Of a DNA stretch of 64,000 bases, positions 11,688-22,256 are shown in pieces (within the stretch, counting starts at the first letter, position 1; each line of letters starts with the position of its first letter). The notes under the pieces are model-generated. The model had not been told where the DNA came from and did not search any database. It was given only the letters and a program-made list of their open reading frames with translations. This stretch comes from Arthrinium phaeospermum (taxonomy: Eukaryota > Ascomycota > Sordariomycetes > Amphisphaeriales > Apiosporaceae): NCBI GenBank assembly GCA_006503535.1, contig QYRS01000006.1, forward strand, positions 1,612,001 to 1,676,000. The letters are read 5' to 3'. The position numbers and the translations under genes are program-made.

Positions 11688-12985
11688 TCATTTCGCCCCA
11701 CCTCCGTACGGGCTCAAAGCTATATCTAGCATATCATTGCTCAGGGGCAGCTCATCCATCTCCCTCTCCGTACGGAAGCGGGAGTGGTCGTACCCGTAGG
11801 CCATGCCTTGGCCCGCCTCCTCGAGCTCCAGGTACCCCGGCGCGCACCTCTCGATAAGGTACCGCCACAGCTCCGGGTCCCCTCCGATAAACTTGCCAAA
11901 CTCGTCGAGGAAGTCAAGGATGCCCTTCTCCATGTTGGTCCTGTATTATCGGGTCCATATTTAGCGTTTTTGCCCGCATTTTGATTTTAGGGGTTGATGG
12001 AGGCCAGACGAGTGCACAGCCAACTTACGTTTTTATGATCCCGAGCTTGGCGACGATGTTGTTTTCTCTCAGAATCCTCTCGGCGCTGCACGTGTCGGGA
12101 GACCATACGTTTTTCAGCGCGAACGGCCAGACCCGCCGACTGACGCTCACGGCACCGTTGTTCTCAAGGGCACAGAGGAGCGCGGGCCCGGCGTCGAGGG
12201 CCTCGCGGTCGACGAACAGGACGCCCGGGCGGTCGAAGAGGAAAAGCACGGTGCCGCGCGGGGTCATGGCCATGCGTCGGAAGTCGGCCGCCTCGAGGTG
12301 GCACCACCGCAAGAAGCCGTGCGGCGTGACGGTGGTGTAGTCGCCGCCGGCCGCGTTCGGGACGGCCACGCCCACGCCGTGTTCGGTCTCGTCCGAGGCC
12401 AGGAAACACTGCCGGGCCCCCGTCCCGTCGAGGCGGTAGCTGAGGATGTGCTGCTTGGCCCACAGCGCCGCGTCTCGCGGGCTCAGCGGTGGCGACCCCT
12501 CTTCGGCTGCCGCCGCCGTCGCTGTCGTTGCGGCTATGCATACGAGGCTCTTCTTTTCGGCGCCCTTATCGTGCCGGTTGGTCCATGAATCGCTGCCCTC
12601 CACCTTGAGTTCCGGGTCCGCCAGCTTCTCGCTCGGGTACCAGTAAATCGAATTCAGCGGCTGGCGGACGGGGGCCCGCGACTGGTAGCCGTCGCGCTCG
12701 TCCTGGGCCATGCGCGCCCACTGCGTTACCAGGCGTCGGCGCTGCTTAACCTCGAAATTTTCGTCCACTTCCGTGGCGCCCACCTCACCACGGCCTATCG
12801 CGGTTTCCTGGACGGGGCTCGCGGGTCAGGCTTTCTGGGGTAGTCGGATATTCAGGCCCTGTGCTTACTTCGAGGAACAGCTGCCACCCCTTGATTTCCT
12901 CCCGAAGGTCACCATCGAACGGTTCCGGGTCGCAACAAATGTCATCGGGAATGCCGCCGGGCCAGTACTTGGCAGGGTCGGTCAT
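11688..12985 (-). CDS. Unrecognised 382-aa protein
   Basis: Complement of join(11688..11940, 12029..12807, 12869..12985), 382 aa. Introns are 61 bp (GTAAGC...CAG) and 88 bp (GTAAGT...ACAG), both in phase. No signal peptide, membrane segment or recognised domain. The middle has a basic helix (KQRRRLVTQWARMAQDER) and a compact region with LSYRLDGTGARQCFLASDE and RGTVLFLFDRPGVLF that looks like beta structure. The C-terminus is acidic (DFLDEFGKFIGGDPELW). It may be one of the rapidly evolving orphan proteins common in accessory fungal DNA. It is divergent from the SDR at 14324 across a 1.3-kb spacer. Confidence 0.65.
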
Positions 12986-14323
12986 GGTGAAGGAAGTAAC
13001 GAGGATGATTACGCAAAAGCGAGAGTGAATACCAGTCTGTATGATTGGGGGGAGAAAGAACAATGGAGCGCAGAAAGATCCAAATGTTGTTGCAAGCGCA
13101 TCGACTTTGGGTCAAGATGATACCCGCACCATTCACTAGGCAGACCACGGCAGAGTGGAGAATTGGAAGTTTCCTGCCAGCACGAGTGGGACGAAGTGGA
13201 TATTGTCTACTTTAGTGCTACGTCTAGCAATTAATTCCCGAGGATGCGGGCCCTGTCCAACCCCATCAGCCCTGCAGGGACGTCCTATAGCAGTCTCGGG
13301 ATTAGGGGTTCAGTTCTTGGCTATTCTTTCACCGGGCACAAGATATGTGAACAAATCACGCAGCCCCTTGACAGTAGTTCGTTGTATCAGAACCGGGACC
13401 GGCTAGCCATATGCTTTATATCTAGTAGGCTAATATACGTCTCACGAAACGCGACTCGGTGTCCTTACCTGGCACGACGCGAAGAAAAGAAAGCAATTCA
13501 ATCTCCGTTCTCGAAGCTAGCCTTCTCCCACATGTTGATGATGATTTGCAAAGCCACATCTAGCTTCACATCAGAGCATTGATCGCCGGTGAACTCTTCA
13601 GCTACGACTGTCTCTGTCACAGGAGGCTTGTCCCTTACGAGCCCGAAGATGGTGTTTTAGGGGTCATTGGAGAAGATGCGCAAAGTCTCATCCTGTGGAA
13701 GGGTGGTACGTTGGATGCTACTACACAACGGCAAGAGATATGACCACCTACAGATCCTCGGAAACTCTGGTGGCAACGTGAGATGCATCTTGGCGTAAAA
13801 TGTATCGAGGTAAGTATCGAAAAAGCATAGGCGATTGGATTGCTAATTGTCCAAGAAGTCGGCCACATTTCCACGCGATATTGTCTTATGTAAGAAGGTG
13901 TGACGTGACGATCCGCCGGAGATAATCGCTGCGCGTCGGAAGTAAATTGTACCAAGATACTTATTCCATCAGATACCTAGGGCGCAGCACGCTGACTTAC
14001 AAACCAATGCACCCTAATTCGGACGTCTGATCCAATGACACTCCAAGTTAATCGTAAGATGTACAACCCTCGCGTATTCGCGTCCGGTGTTACCGCCATC
14101 CGTTCCCCGACTAGCATAGATGACAAATCGGACACCGGAGTTCGGGCTCAACGTAACAAACCCCACATTTCGTATATATGGCCTGTGAAACCTGACCTCA
14201 CTGATTCCCATTCCAGTCGCCAAGCAAGGGATATTTAGCAACACATTCTAGACTGAAAATCTTATCCATTTATTATCTTGTACCAACAACCGTTACACAA
14301 ACCGTGCATACATACCGATCAAA
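12986..14323. other. Intergenic, 1338 bp, divergent promoters
   Basis: Between divergent genes (382-aa orphan and SDR paralogue). It is unusually long for the local spacing. No ORF has coding-like composition. A TATA-like GGATATTTAGC lies near 14228, about 95 bp before the SDR start. Confidence 0.4.
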
Positions 14324-15407
14324 ATGGCCATTGCTCTCCAAACTGTGCGCACCTCGAACAGCCGCCTTTCCAGTGTAAAGGGGCCTCATGTCGCGCTCTT
14401 CGTGGGCGCCACCTCGGGCATCGGTCTGGGCACACTGCGAGAGTTCGCGCAGCATGCCGCCGAGCCTCGTGTCTACATAGTTGCCCGGAACGCTCAAAAG
14501 GCGGGTACCATCGTCGACGACCTACGCGCCCTCAACCCCCGGGGCGAGTACGAGATCATCGAGAAGGACGTCTCGCTCGTCAAGGATGCCACAGCAGTGG
14601 CGGAGTTTATCAAAGCTAAGGAGTCCACTCTGGACTTACTCTTCCTGTCTGTCGGCTTCGTCTCGCTAGACGGACGACAAGGTACGTTTCTTACACAGGG
14701 GCAGCTCAGATATCTCATGCGCCCAGTGACATTCCCACAGCTGACACGTTCCAGACACCGCCGAAGGCCTCGAGGCCAGCATGACGACCCGGTACTACTC
14801 CCGCCTCCGCATCACCCAGCTCCTGCTCCCCCTCCTCAACCAGTCCAAGCGGAGCCCGCACGTCGTGTCCGTCCTGGCGGGCGGCCAGGAGGGCTCCCTG
14901 AAGGCGGACGACCTGGGCCTGACCAATGCCCAGAAGAACTTCTCCGTGGCGAGCGCCGCCATCCACAGCGCGACCATGGGCACCCTGGCCCTCGAGAAGC
15001 TCGCGGCCGAGAACCCGCGCGTCAGCTTCGTCCACACGTACCCGGGCATCGTGGATACCCCGCTCTTCGACCGGCTGGCGACCGGCTTCTTCGCGGGCTT
15101 CCTCGTGCGGTACCTGCTCGCGCCGCTGATCCGGCTGTTTGCCCGCTCCGCCACCGAGGCCGGCCAGCTTGGCCTCTTCTATGCTACCAGCGAGCGCTAC
15201 AGCGTCGACGGCGGCCTCGTTTCCCTAAGCGAAGCCGGCGGTCCCCTGAAAAAAGGCACTCGGAGTAACGGCGGGCAGGGCATCTTCCTCGTCGGCGCGG
15301 GCGGGGACAGTGTCGACAACGAGAAGGTCCTGGCGCCGCTTCGGAAGAAGGACATGGAGAGGAAGGTGTGGGAACATACCGAGGGGATATTCAACAGTGT
15401 CCAGTAA
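14324..15407 (+). CDS. Atypical short-chain dehydrogenase/reductase (paralogue of the 1-924 gene)
   Basis: Join(14324..14681, 14755..15407), 336 aa; the 73-bp intron (GTACGT...CTGACACGTTCCAG) interrupts the same place (before D/Y-T-x-E-G-L-E) as the intron in the SDR at 1-924. The start context is CAAAATGGCC. The N-terminal Rossmann motif GATSGIGLGTLREF (residues ~28-41) binds NAD(P); the DVSLVKD segment follows. Exon 2 has MTTRYYSRLRI, then AIHSATMGTLALEKL where classical SDRs place YxxxK, then VHTYPGIVDTPLF. The missing catalytic Tyr/Lys is shared with the first gene and looks like a subfamily trait rather than damage. Substrate unknown. Confidence 0.85.
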
Positions 15408-15656
15408 TGGATCGACGTTGAATTGCTCGTACTATGGAGCTGGGGCAGAAACAATGGGGGTATTAGGGCACGCTATTAATTTTTGAGATGTATTGGGGGT
15501 TCACACTGTCGGTTTCGCTTTAGTATGTTTTGTAACAGTAGTGGTATTGCTTTAATCATTGTGAAATCGCGTACGAAAGTTAGAAGTGAAATTTCAGAGG
15601 AACAAAAAGAAAAGATACGAGAGAGTGAGACCGGTGCTTCAGTAAACAAGTGTGCC

Positions 15657-17330
15657 TCAGAGCCAGATCATGACAGCAAGGAAGAATCCCAGCAAGCTCA
15701 ACAACCCGTTCTGCGACCGCCATAGAACAGAGGCGCTGTTCTTCTCGTCTTTTCCCCCGTCCTTCCCCCCGTCCTTTTCCTCTTCCAACTCCTTGGCCCA
15801 CGCAGCGTACTGCCCAGCAATAACCGTGGCGACCGGCGTCGGAACGCCATCGATGTCGACCGTGGGGGCCCTGGACGAGGTCGACGCCAGTCGGATCGGG
15901 TGCTCGATCTTGTCCGCGGCCGCGACGGCCATGGCCACCGCGTCGGCGGCGACGGCGCCAGGGCAGCTGGTCGTGGTGACGGTCTCGACGTTGGTCGCCT
16001 CGATGGTCTGCTGGTACGCCGGCGGGCAGTTGACGGTGGCGACGGCGCAGCGGACCACCCGGTACGTCGACGTGGTGACGGTCTCGCCCGTGGCCGCCGC
16101 GGCGCCGCCGTCGCAAGAGGCCGGGCCCGCTAGGGAGGCCGCCGTGGGCCGGAAGGGCTTGCCGGTCGCGGTGGGGAGGCAGGCCGTGGTGCCGCCTTGG
16201 TAGAAGACGGTCGCGGCCTTGGGCCCGTCGCCGGTGCAGTTCTTGCCGCCTCCTCCTCCTCCTCCTCCGTGCTGCGTCTCTTCGTTGTCGCAGACGCTCA
16301 TGCGCGCGTACGCCCCCGCGTTCGCCTCGACGTCGACGAAGAAGGCTTGCTTGCAGTCGCCGCCCGCGGAGGAGGAGGAAGACGTCTCGCCGAGCGTCAC
16401 CTGCGCCAGGTTCAGGAAGGCACCCGCCTCGCCGCTTATGTCTTTACTGAGAACCTCGCCGGTGACTCCACTGTGGGCACGGAACCGGATGGCGGCCGTA
16501 ATGTTGGCCGCCGTATCGTTCAGCGAGACAGGAAGTAGTCCGAAGTCCACTTTGGGGCTGCCCTTTTAGTTAGAAACATGACCCAGTAGAGTCTTCGGAA
16601 ATGGGTATAGGGCCTTACAGTGGGAGGACATTCACGTCCCAAACGTCTGGCACTCCGATGGTCAGACCAGTGGAACCGTCGGCAACCTCGAACTGGAAAC
16701 CCCCCGAGACTTCGACAGAGGCGCTGACTTGGATGATAAGTTCGGCCGTCAACCCCATATTTAAATGCCATCCTGATTTCTATCTGCGTGTTATTATCGA
16801 TCCTTGCAGTTGTGATAGGACGAACTTCGTACGTACAGTGATATTGTTCTTATCCCCTACGCCACTATGCAGCTGGAAGACATAGGTGCCCTTGGTACTA
16901 GCAGCAAGGCCAAAGTCAAAGTAACCTCCAACCTTGGTGAAGTTGAGATAGGCGAGCAAGTCATGGTCAGTGTTGAGCTCTGCGGTGATGGTGCCCCAGG
17001 TGCGACAGTCGAGGCACTCGACGGAAATCTTGGTCGTTTCGCTTAGGGTACTTGGACCGCGGGTGACGGCGCCAGTCCATTGCCTTTTGATTTCGTCAAC
17101 GCCCACTACGCATTTACCCACCGGGGTTTGGGGTAATACACTTACGCCGAGAAGATTGGCCTGTCTTTGATCTGCCAGCCCAAGTCGAAGGTCTTCTTGT
17201 GCTGGTCCCGGACTACCAGATCCCGGGTCTCCAAAACCATGAGATCGCGGCTGGAAGCCTTGGCAGGCGTTACTGAGCCGGCAGCAGAGGTGGCTGCCAG
17301 AAGTGCCCCGAGAATCTTGAGGGCAATCAT
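15657..17330 (-). CDS. Predicted secreted GPI-anchored glycoprotein
   Basis: Complement of join(15657..16557, 16619..16772, 16833..17083, 17146..17330), 496 aa; three introns of 60-62 bp join in phase. Intron 2 uses a GTACGA donor chosen on phase, so that junction is the least certain. The N-terminus is a signal peptide (IALKILGALLAATSAAGS). The first ~290 residues are rich in beta-like alternation with NxT sites (NFT, NIT), resembling a lectin- or jelly-roll-like ectodomain, not assigned. Then come a Gly8 run, a Cys-containing Thr/Ala-rich stalk, a Lys/Asp/Gly repeat (DGGKDGGKDEK) and a hydrophobic end (GLLSLLGFFLAVMIWL) suited to GPI attachment. Expected at the cell surface. No enzyme motif was recognised. 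Confidence 0.7.
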
Positions 17331-18665
17331 GGTGACAGTGGATGGTCGTCACGGCTTGTGACTTCAGTGATTATGAGTTATGAGTGTCACTGGCAGCTGT
17401 GGATCGCAAGAGAAGAGGACGATCAAAACTCATATTACCGTGTCTAATATTTATACACGACCCAGCCCATCGCATTCATTTCAGTTAGAGGGTCGCTGAA
17501 CAGTAAGCTCGACAAGATGTGCGATACCAAATACAAAGTGCAGAATGTGACTCTTGGTGGCTTACCGCCCCCTTTTCCGCCCGGAAGAGCAAAGGCGCAG
17601 CTGAAAATGCCACGGTGGGGGTTATATTGCGCGGCCTATATCTTGAGCATATCAGGCTGTAGCCTGAATTCCCTCCCCAGACATTTCTCAACCTCAGCCC
17701 ATGCAATGGATCTAACGCGCGGTGTCAACCTCGACGAGAATGAAAATCTGTCTATGTTGCTATGCCGACGGTAGTGTCGTATCAACTCTGCTGGGATGGA
17801 CACTATGCCAGTGAAAGTGACGAGTGACACGCAGCCCCAAACGTCCTTTTTGTACCGCTTTCCTACCGGTCGTGGATCTTGTCATTTGCCTTGAGGCTAT
17901 TTTGCATTGCGCTCCAAAAGTCATATGCAACAACTAGCGGGCGACGCAACACTTGTGAATAGTTTGGTCTAGGCCCCCAGGGGGTAAGAGGAAGGATCGC
18001 ATGGCATCGCCTAAAAATAGATATGATCAGTAAGCGCAGCCCAAATTGGGCAAAGACCGAAGCCTGGGCGCCATCGGCCTTGAAAATTGCACTTTTGGGT
18101 GTGGTTCATGCTACATATTTATGCAGCCGTGGTGTGACTATTGAACCTGGTAGATGTTTACCAACTGGTCCGGGGCTTCACCTCTAGCTGTGCCTTGTCA
18201 ACTGAGACATGCCAGTTTTCAGATGGTGGGTTTTGATGGTGGTGTCGCCCTTTCCCGGCCGGAAGGTATTATGTCGGGAAAGCTGAAACCAAAACGCCTC
18301 GGAAATGAAAACAAATGGCATGGCTCTATCAACCTCGGTGTTGTCAACAGTACCGAACATGCTTGGTTCGGGGATCAAAATCAGCCCTTTCAGAATCACA
18401 TGTAGGTGCACGTCGGGACTGGGCGTGATTAGATGCCAGCAGTCTCCGCAGCTGTACGAAGACTCATATGCATGGGCTCTTCAGGGAGTCAGACGTCAAC
18501 AGGACCTCAACTCACGATTAGAAGATATAGTTGTCACGGTACATAAGAATGAACCTCCCGCCGTACCTGTCAGGCTCAGTCACAGACCACGCACCCCCAT
18601 GGTAAAGAAACCTGTCTGGATACCCCTAATACTAGAGATAACCTTGTAATAGCTAATGCATCCTT
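17331..18665. other. Intergenic, 1335 bp
   Basis: Upstream of the GPI glycoprotein gene and downstream of the FAD-type gene. Apart from the TATA-like site no supportable feature was seen; the short ORFs here show no family resemblance. Confidence 0.45.
17445..17457 (-). promoter_or_regulatory. TATA box upstream of the GPI glycoprotein gene
   Basis: The minus strand reads TGTATAAATATTA about 115 bp upstream of the ATG at 17330, a good match in sequence and distance for a core promoter. Confidence 0.5.
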
Positions 18666-20494
18666 CTACAGCTTCGCCGTACATCGCACCACAGGATGCG
18701 TCTTCCCAATCCGCGGCAGCTCCCCAGTCCAAACCCGCCCATTCCGAATAAACGGCCTCCGCCAATCCGTCGGATTCAGCGGCGCCTGCGCCCACCTCGC
18801 CCTTCTACCCCCCGCCTCCGCGACGACCGTCCCGCCTATCCCCCGCGTCCCGCGCCCGATCCCGCTGGCCGCCGCGACCCGCTCCCCGCGCTCCGCCCCG
18901 AAGTTGGAGGGCACGGCCTGGCTGAACTCCTTGGCGCTGACGGCCAGCAGCGCGTCGCTGTCGCGCTTCACCCGGTCCGCCAGGACGCGGATCGCGGTCT
19001 CGGGGGGTCGTGGCCAGCGTCGCGTGACTGCCAGTACTCGAGGAAGCGGTACGCGTGCCCGATCATGCCGCACATGGCGCCCGCGCTGTGCAGGAAGTGG
19101 CCGTTGGCCAGCGAGTCCCCGGCCACGACGCCGTTAAGTGCCACGCGGGCGTTGTCGCTGGTGCGCTCCACCAGGCTGAAGGGCTTGGGGCCGTACAGGA
19201 CCGAGACGCGGCGCAGGGCCGCGACGGGCATCTCGAGGATCAGGGCGGCCTTCTCCATGTAGTAGTCGTACAGCAGGGCCTGGTAGGCGGAGAAGTACGC
19301 CTGGGACTCGGGGCAGGTGTCGGGCGGGAGGATGCCCTTTTCGACGGGGCAGAAGGTCTCGAACTCGGGGACTTCGACGAGGAGCCAGCAGACTTCCGGG
19401 TCGTTCTCGTGGCCGACGGCGATGGAGCGGACCCAGTACTCGTTCCCTTGCTGGTCGAACTCGGATGCGATTCGGCGGCGGAGTCGGCCGTGGACTAGAA
19501 CCTCGATCTGTGCGGCGATGTAGTCGGCTTGTGCGACCTTGGGCCCCTGGCCGTCATGGTGGTCCACTTTCACATCATGCTGTCGGAAGCCGAGTCTCTC
19601 GGCATCTTGGCAGTTGATGCCCGTGGATATGCTGAAAAGCTCGGGGATGCCGATGTCGATCGCTTCGCTGCCTGGTGTGCGAATGCGGACGACCTTGTTG
19701 TTGAACTCAAGGATCTCGGTCACCTCTTCAATGCGCACCTGGGTTCGGCCGCACGAAGTGGTGAGGAAGCCGCTGTCATCTTGGATGACGCGGTGATTTG
19801 TGAACAGGCGTACCCGCGGTGGCTCGCCCGACTTCATGTCGATCTCTTCCAACTTCTCCAGATAGCGTCGGAGAAGAAGCTGGATAGAGTTCGCCGCGGC
19901 TTGCCATGTCGAGGGGCCGTCCAGAATGGCCTGCATGTCTGTCCGAATCAGTGACGGGTCAGGTCGTTCCGGGATCGGGGGCGGCTCCGTGGCCGTAATG
20001 GTTCGCTGGGGCTTGCCATCCTTCCAGCGGTCGTCGATGAACTCGATGTGCAGGATGCGGCCGGTGAGATGGTGCCCGGCGTCCAAACCGTCGATGATGG
20101 CATCCGCAATAACGTCCCGCGCCTTGGTGGAAACGTGGTAGAACGTGTCCGCTAGAAGGAAGAGCGAGCCATCCATCTTCTTGGGCAAGTTGGCCTCGCC
20201 GTAGCGCTCGAGCATCATCTGGTCGATGAGGCCTAGTTGGTGGTACAGGTCCACGCGGATGTTCCAGTGGATGCCGAGGAACGGGTCTCCCCGGACTTCG
20301 ACGCCGACGGCCCGCCGCCCCGATGCGATGGTCCACAGCATGGCGAGCATGTTGGTGCCTCCGAGTCCGATGGCTAGGAAGTCAGGGTCCTTGACGCCTT
20401 TGAGCGATGGTGCACTGGCTCGGTTCCGGGCTAAATACTCAGATAATCCATCATTGGGGCCGGAATGGGAGACGTTCTGTGCTGCGTCCGCCAT
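18666..20494 (-). pseudogene. FAD/NAD(P)-binding oxidoreductase-like gene with apparent -1 frameshift
   Basis: From the ATG at 20494 one frame runs to a stop at 18968, but the coding-like sequence continues in another frame to 18666. The switch falls at a run of six G (19002-19007, plus strand). The span is 1829 bases, one short of a multiple of three, so a single missing base would give about 609 aa. Evidence for a flavoprotein: an N-terminal GLGGTNMLA dinucleotide-binding loop with the acidic VGVEVRG strand, and a late VVAGDSLANGHFLHSAG segment like the second FAD motif. The upstream GTG at 20521 was rejected as start. It could be a real pseudogene or a homopolymer sequencing error. Substrate unknown. 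Confidence 0.6.
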
Positions 20495-21741
20495 TGTACC
20501 CGCAGACTCAATAATGGACACAATGAACTGGATTGGGGTTTGGTTAGGAGCGTGGTTCTTGGCAAGTTGGAAAGGGGTATAATTTGGAAAAGGAGAACGG
20601 GGGATTACCGGCCAAGAAATGGTGGAAGATCGAGCTTTATGATCCGGCCTTGGCTCTTACCAAGCTCTCCATGATATAGCACCCGCATGCGGCCGCACGT
20701 GGGGCCAATCCAATAAGTTCGGATAGACGTTGATTTTAGTCGGAAAAGGGGGCCCAGCAAACAGCTGTTCAGCTGGCCTATTCTTAGACTTGGTTATGAT
20801 TAAGAGTGGAAAACTTGCCAAATCCAGCACTCCTTGCTTCATGTATTGTTTAGGCTTATTACAGGGGCCTTTCCCGAACTGGGTCGGAAGGAGTGATAGA
20901 CATGATGAATACCTGGTATGCCAAGGCTTACTTTGACTAGGCTCACGCCAGGATCTCCACAGGTTTTCTGGATCTGCACAGGGGAAACGGAGCATTTATC
21001 AGATGGGATTTTCTTCTTCTTTTCCTTTCAGAATTGCGGTGCCCTTCGTGGTTCATAAACACTGGCTTGATACTCGATCGTGGGGAGGATTGGGGGAGGT
21101 TGGTCTCGGATTATTAGCTCTATATCTTTGACATCACAAGATCATCCGCGAAAGTGGTTACGGCCGAATAGTGTTGCAAATCAGCAAACCAGTTAACCAC
21201 TGTACCTACGGTTGATCGATGGAAGTATGCACTTGGTTGGTTAATAGAAGAATTATAGTTGGTTGATCTATTGACTGTATAGTAATCATATTCATCGGCC
21301 AATCCACCACCGTCAGATGGTTGGTTGAATTGCAACACTGCGGCTGAACGATTACGGCCGATATTATTGGGACTAAAGAAGGCCTGGTTGGGGGCTACGA
21401 GGCCTACAAGTTATCGCAGGTAGGACAAACTCGTATTATTCCGGGGCCAGATTCTACCCCGCCAGAAACCGGCACATGTCCTTTGGCCCCTCCGCTACCG
21501 ACGAGATGCTGGCGGGGCTTCAAGGCCGAAGCATGAAGAAAGTAATCGCGTGGGAGTTCGTGCGTAGCCTGTCAGCTTACGTTGCATCAAATCATCCGCG
21601 ACCAATAGTGTGCCGTATTCATACCCATCCAGCTGGCATTTCTTCCAAGGGTGTCGTCAGCAGCTTGGCATTGATTCAGCTCGTTTCCCCTCCCCGCTTC
21701 CGGTCAATGTCTCCCACCTTCAACTCAGAGACAAGTAGAAT
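20495..21741. other. Intergenic, 1247 bp, containing a MITE
   Basis: Between divergent genes (FAD-type gene and NACHT-ankyrin gene). The only clear structure is the 172-bp inverted-repeat element at 21169-21340. ATCATCCGCGA occurs at about 21140 and again near 21590. Confidence 0.5.
21161..21348. mobile_element. 172-bp hAT-like MITE with 8-bp target-site duplication
   Basis: The element runs 21169-21340. Its ends are inverted repeats: left TAGTGTTGCAAATCAGCAAA, right (reverse complement) CAGTGTTGCAATTCAACCAA, about 18 of 22 positions matching. The flanks CGGCCGAA (21161-21168) and CGGCTGAA (21341-21348) agree at 7 of 8 bases, which fits the 8-bp duplication made by hAT transposases. There is no coding capacity; the interior is AT-rich with repeated TTGGTTG. 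This is a non-autonomous element; its autonomous partner is not in the window. Confidence 0.7.
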
Positions 21742-22213
21742 ATGGCACCACCCGCACGCTCCGAAATCGCGACTCCAAGTTTATGGGACAAGGCCTTTAA
21801 CTCGTTAGATGCCGATCTCCGGAATGGGCTGGTTGCATCCAAGACGCATAAGCGAGATGTTCTTGTAGGGATCTGGAACCCATTCTGCGCGACCATTGGT
21901 AAAGCTAATTAGTTGATACAGGCTGCTGTGCTAAAAGAGGTTGAAACCAAGAAGGCTATCTCGGAACGCAAGAAATGGAAATTCAAGAAACCCAACGGGG
22001 ACACGGTCATCGTGCGGCATGTTCTGGAGAAGATTGCCGGATGGGTCAAGACATTCCAGTCTGTGGGAGATGTCGCCGCATCTTTTGATCCTGTCCATGC
22101 TGCATTGCCGTGGGCCGCATTTCGGTTCCTTCTCCAGACCGTCGTCTCGGATGTCGAGGTATTCGGGGCCCTGGTGAGCGACTGTAAGTGACAGATGATG
22201 GAAGTGCACTGAG

Positions 22214-22256
<43 letters not shown>

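Noticed and set aside
14715..15268. Alternative frames over SDR exon 2, including the 314-aa read-through from 14324
   Set aside because: The frame after the intron at 14682-14754 restores the family motifs; the read-through becomes Pro/Arg-rich nonsense.
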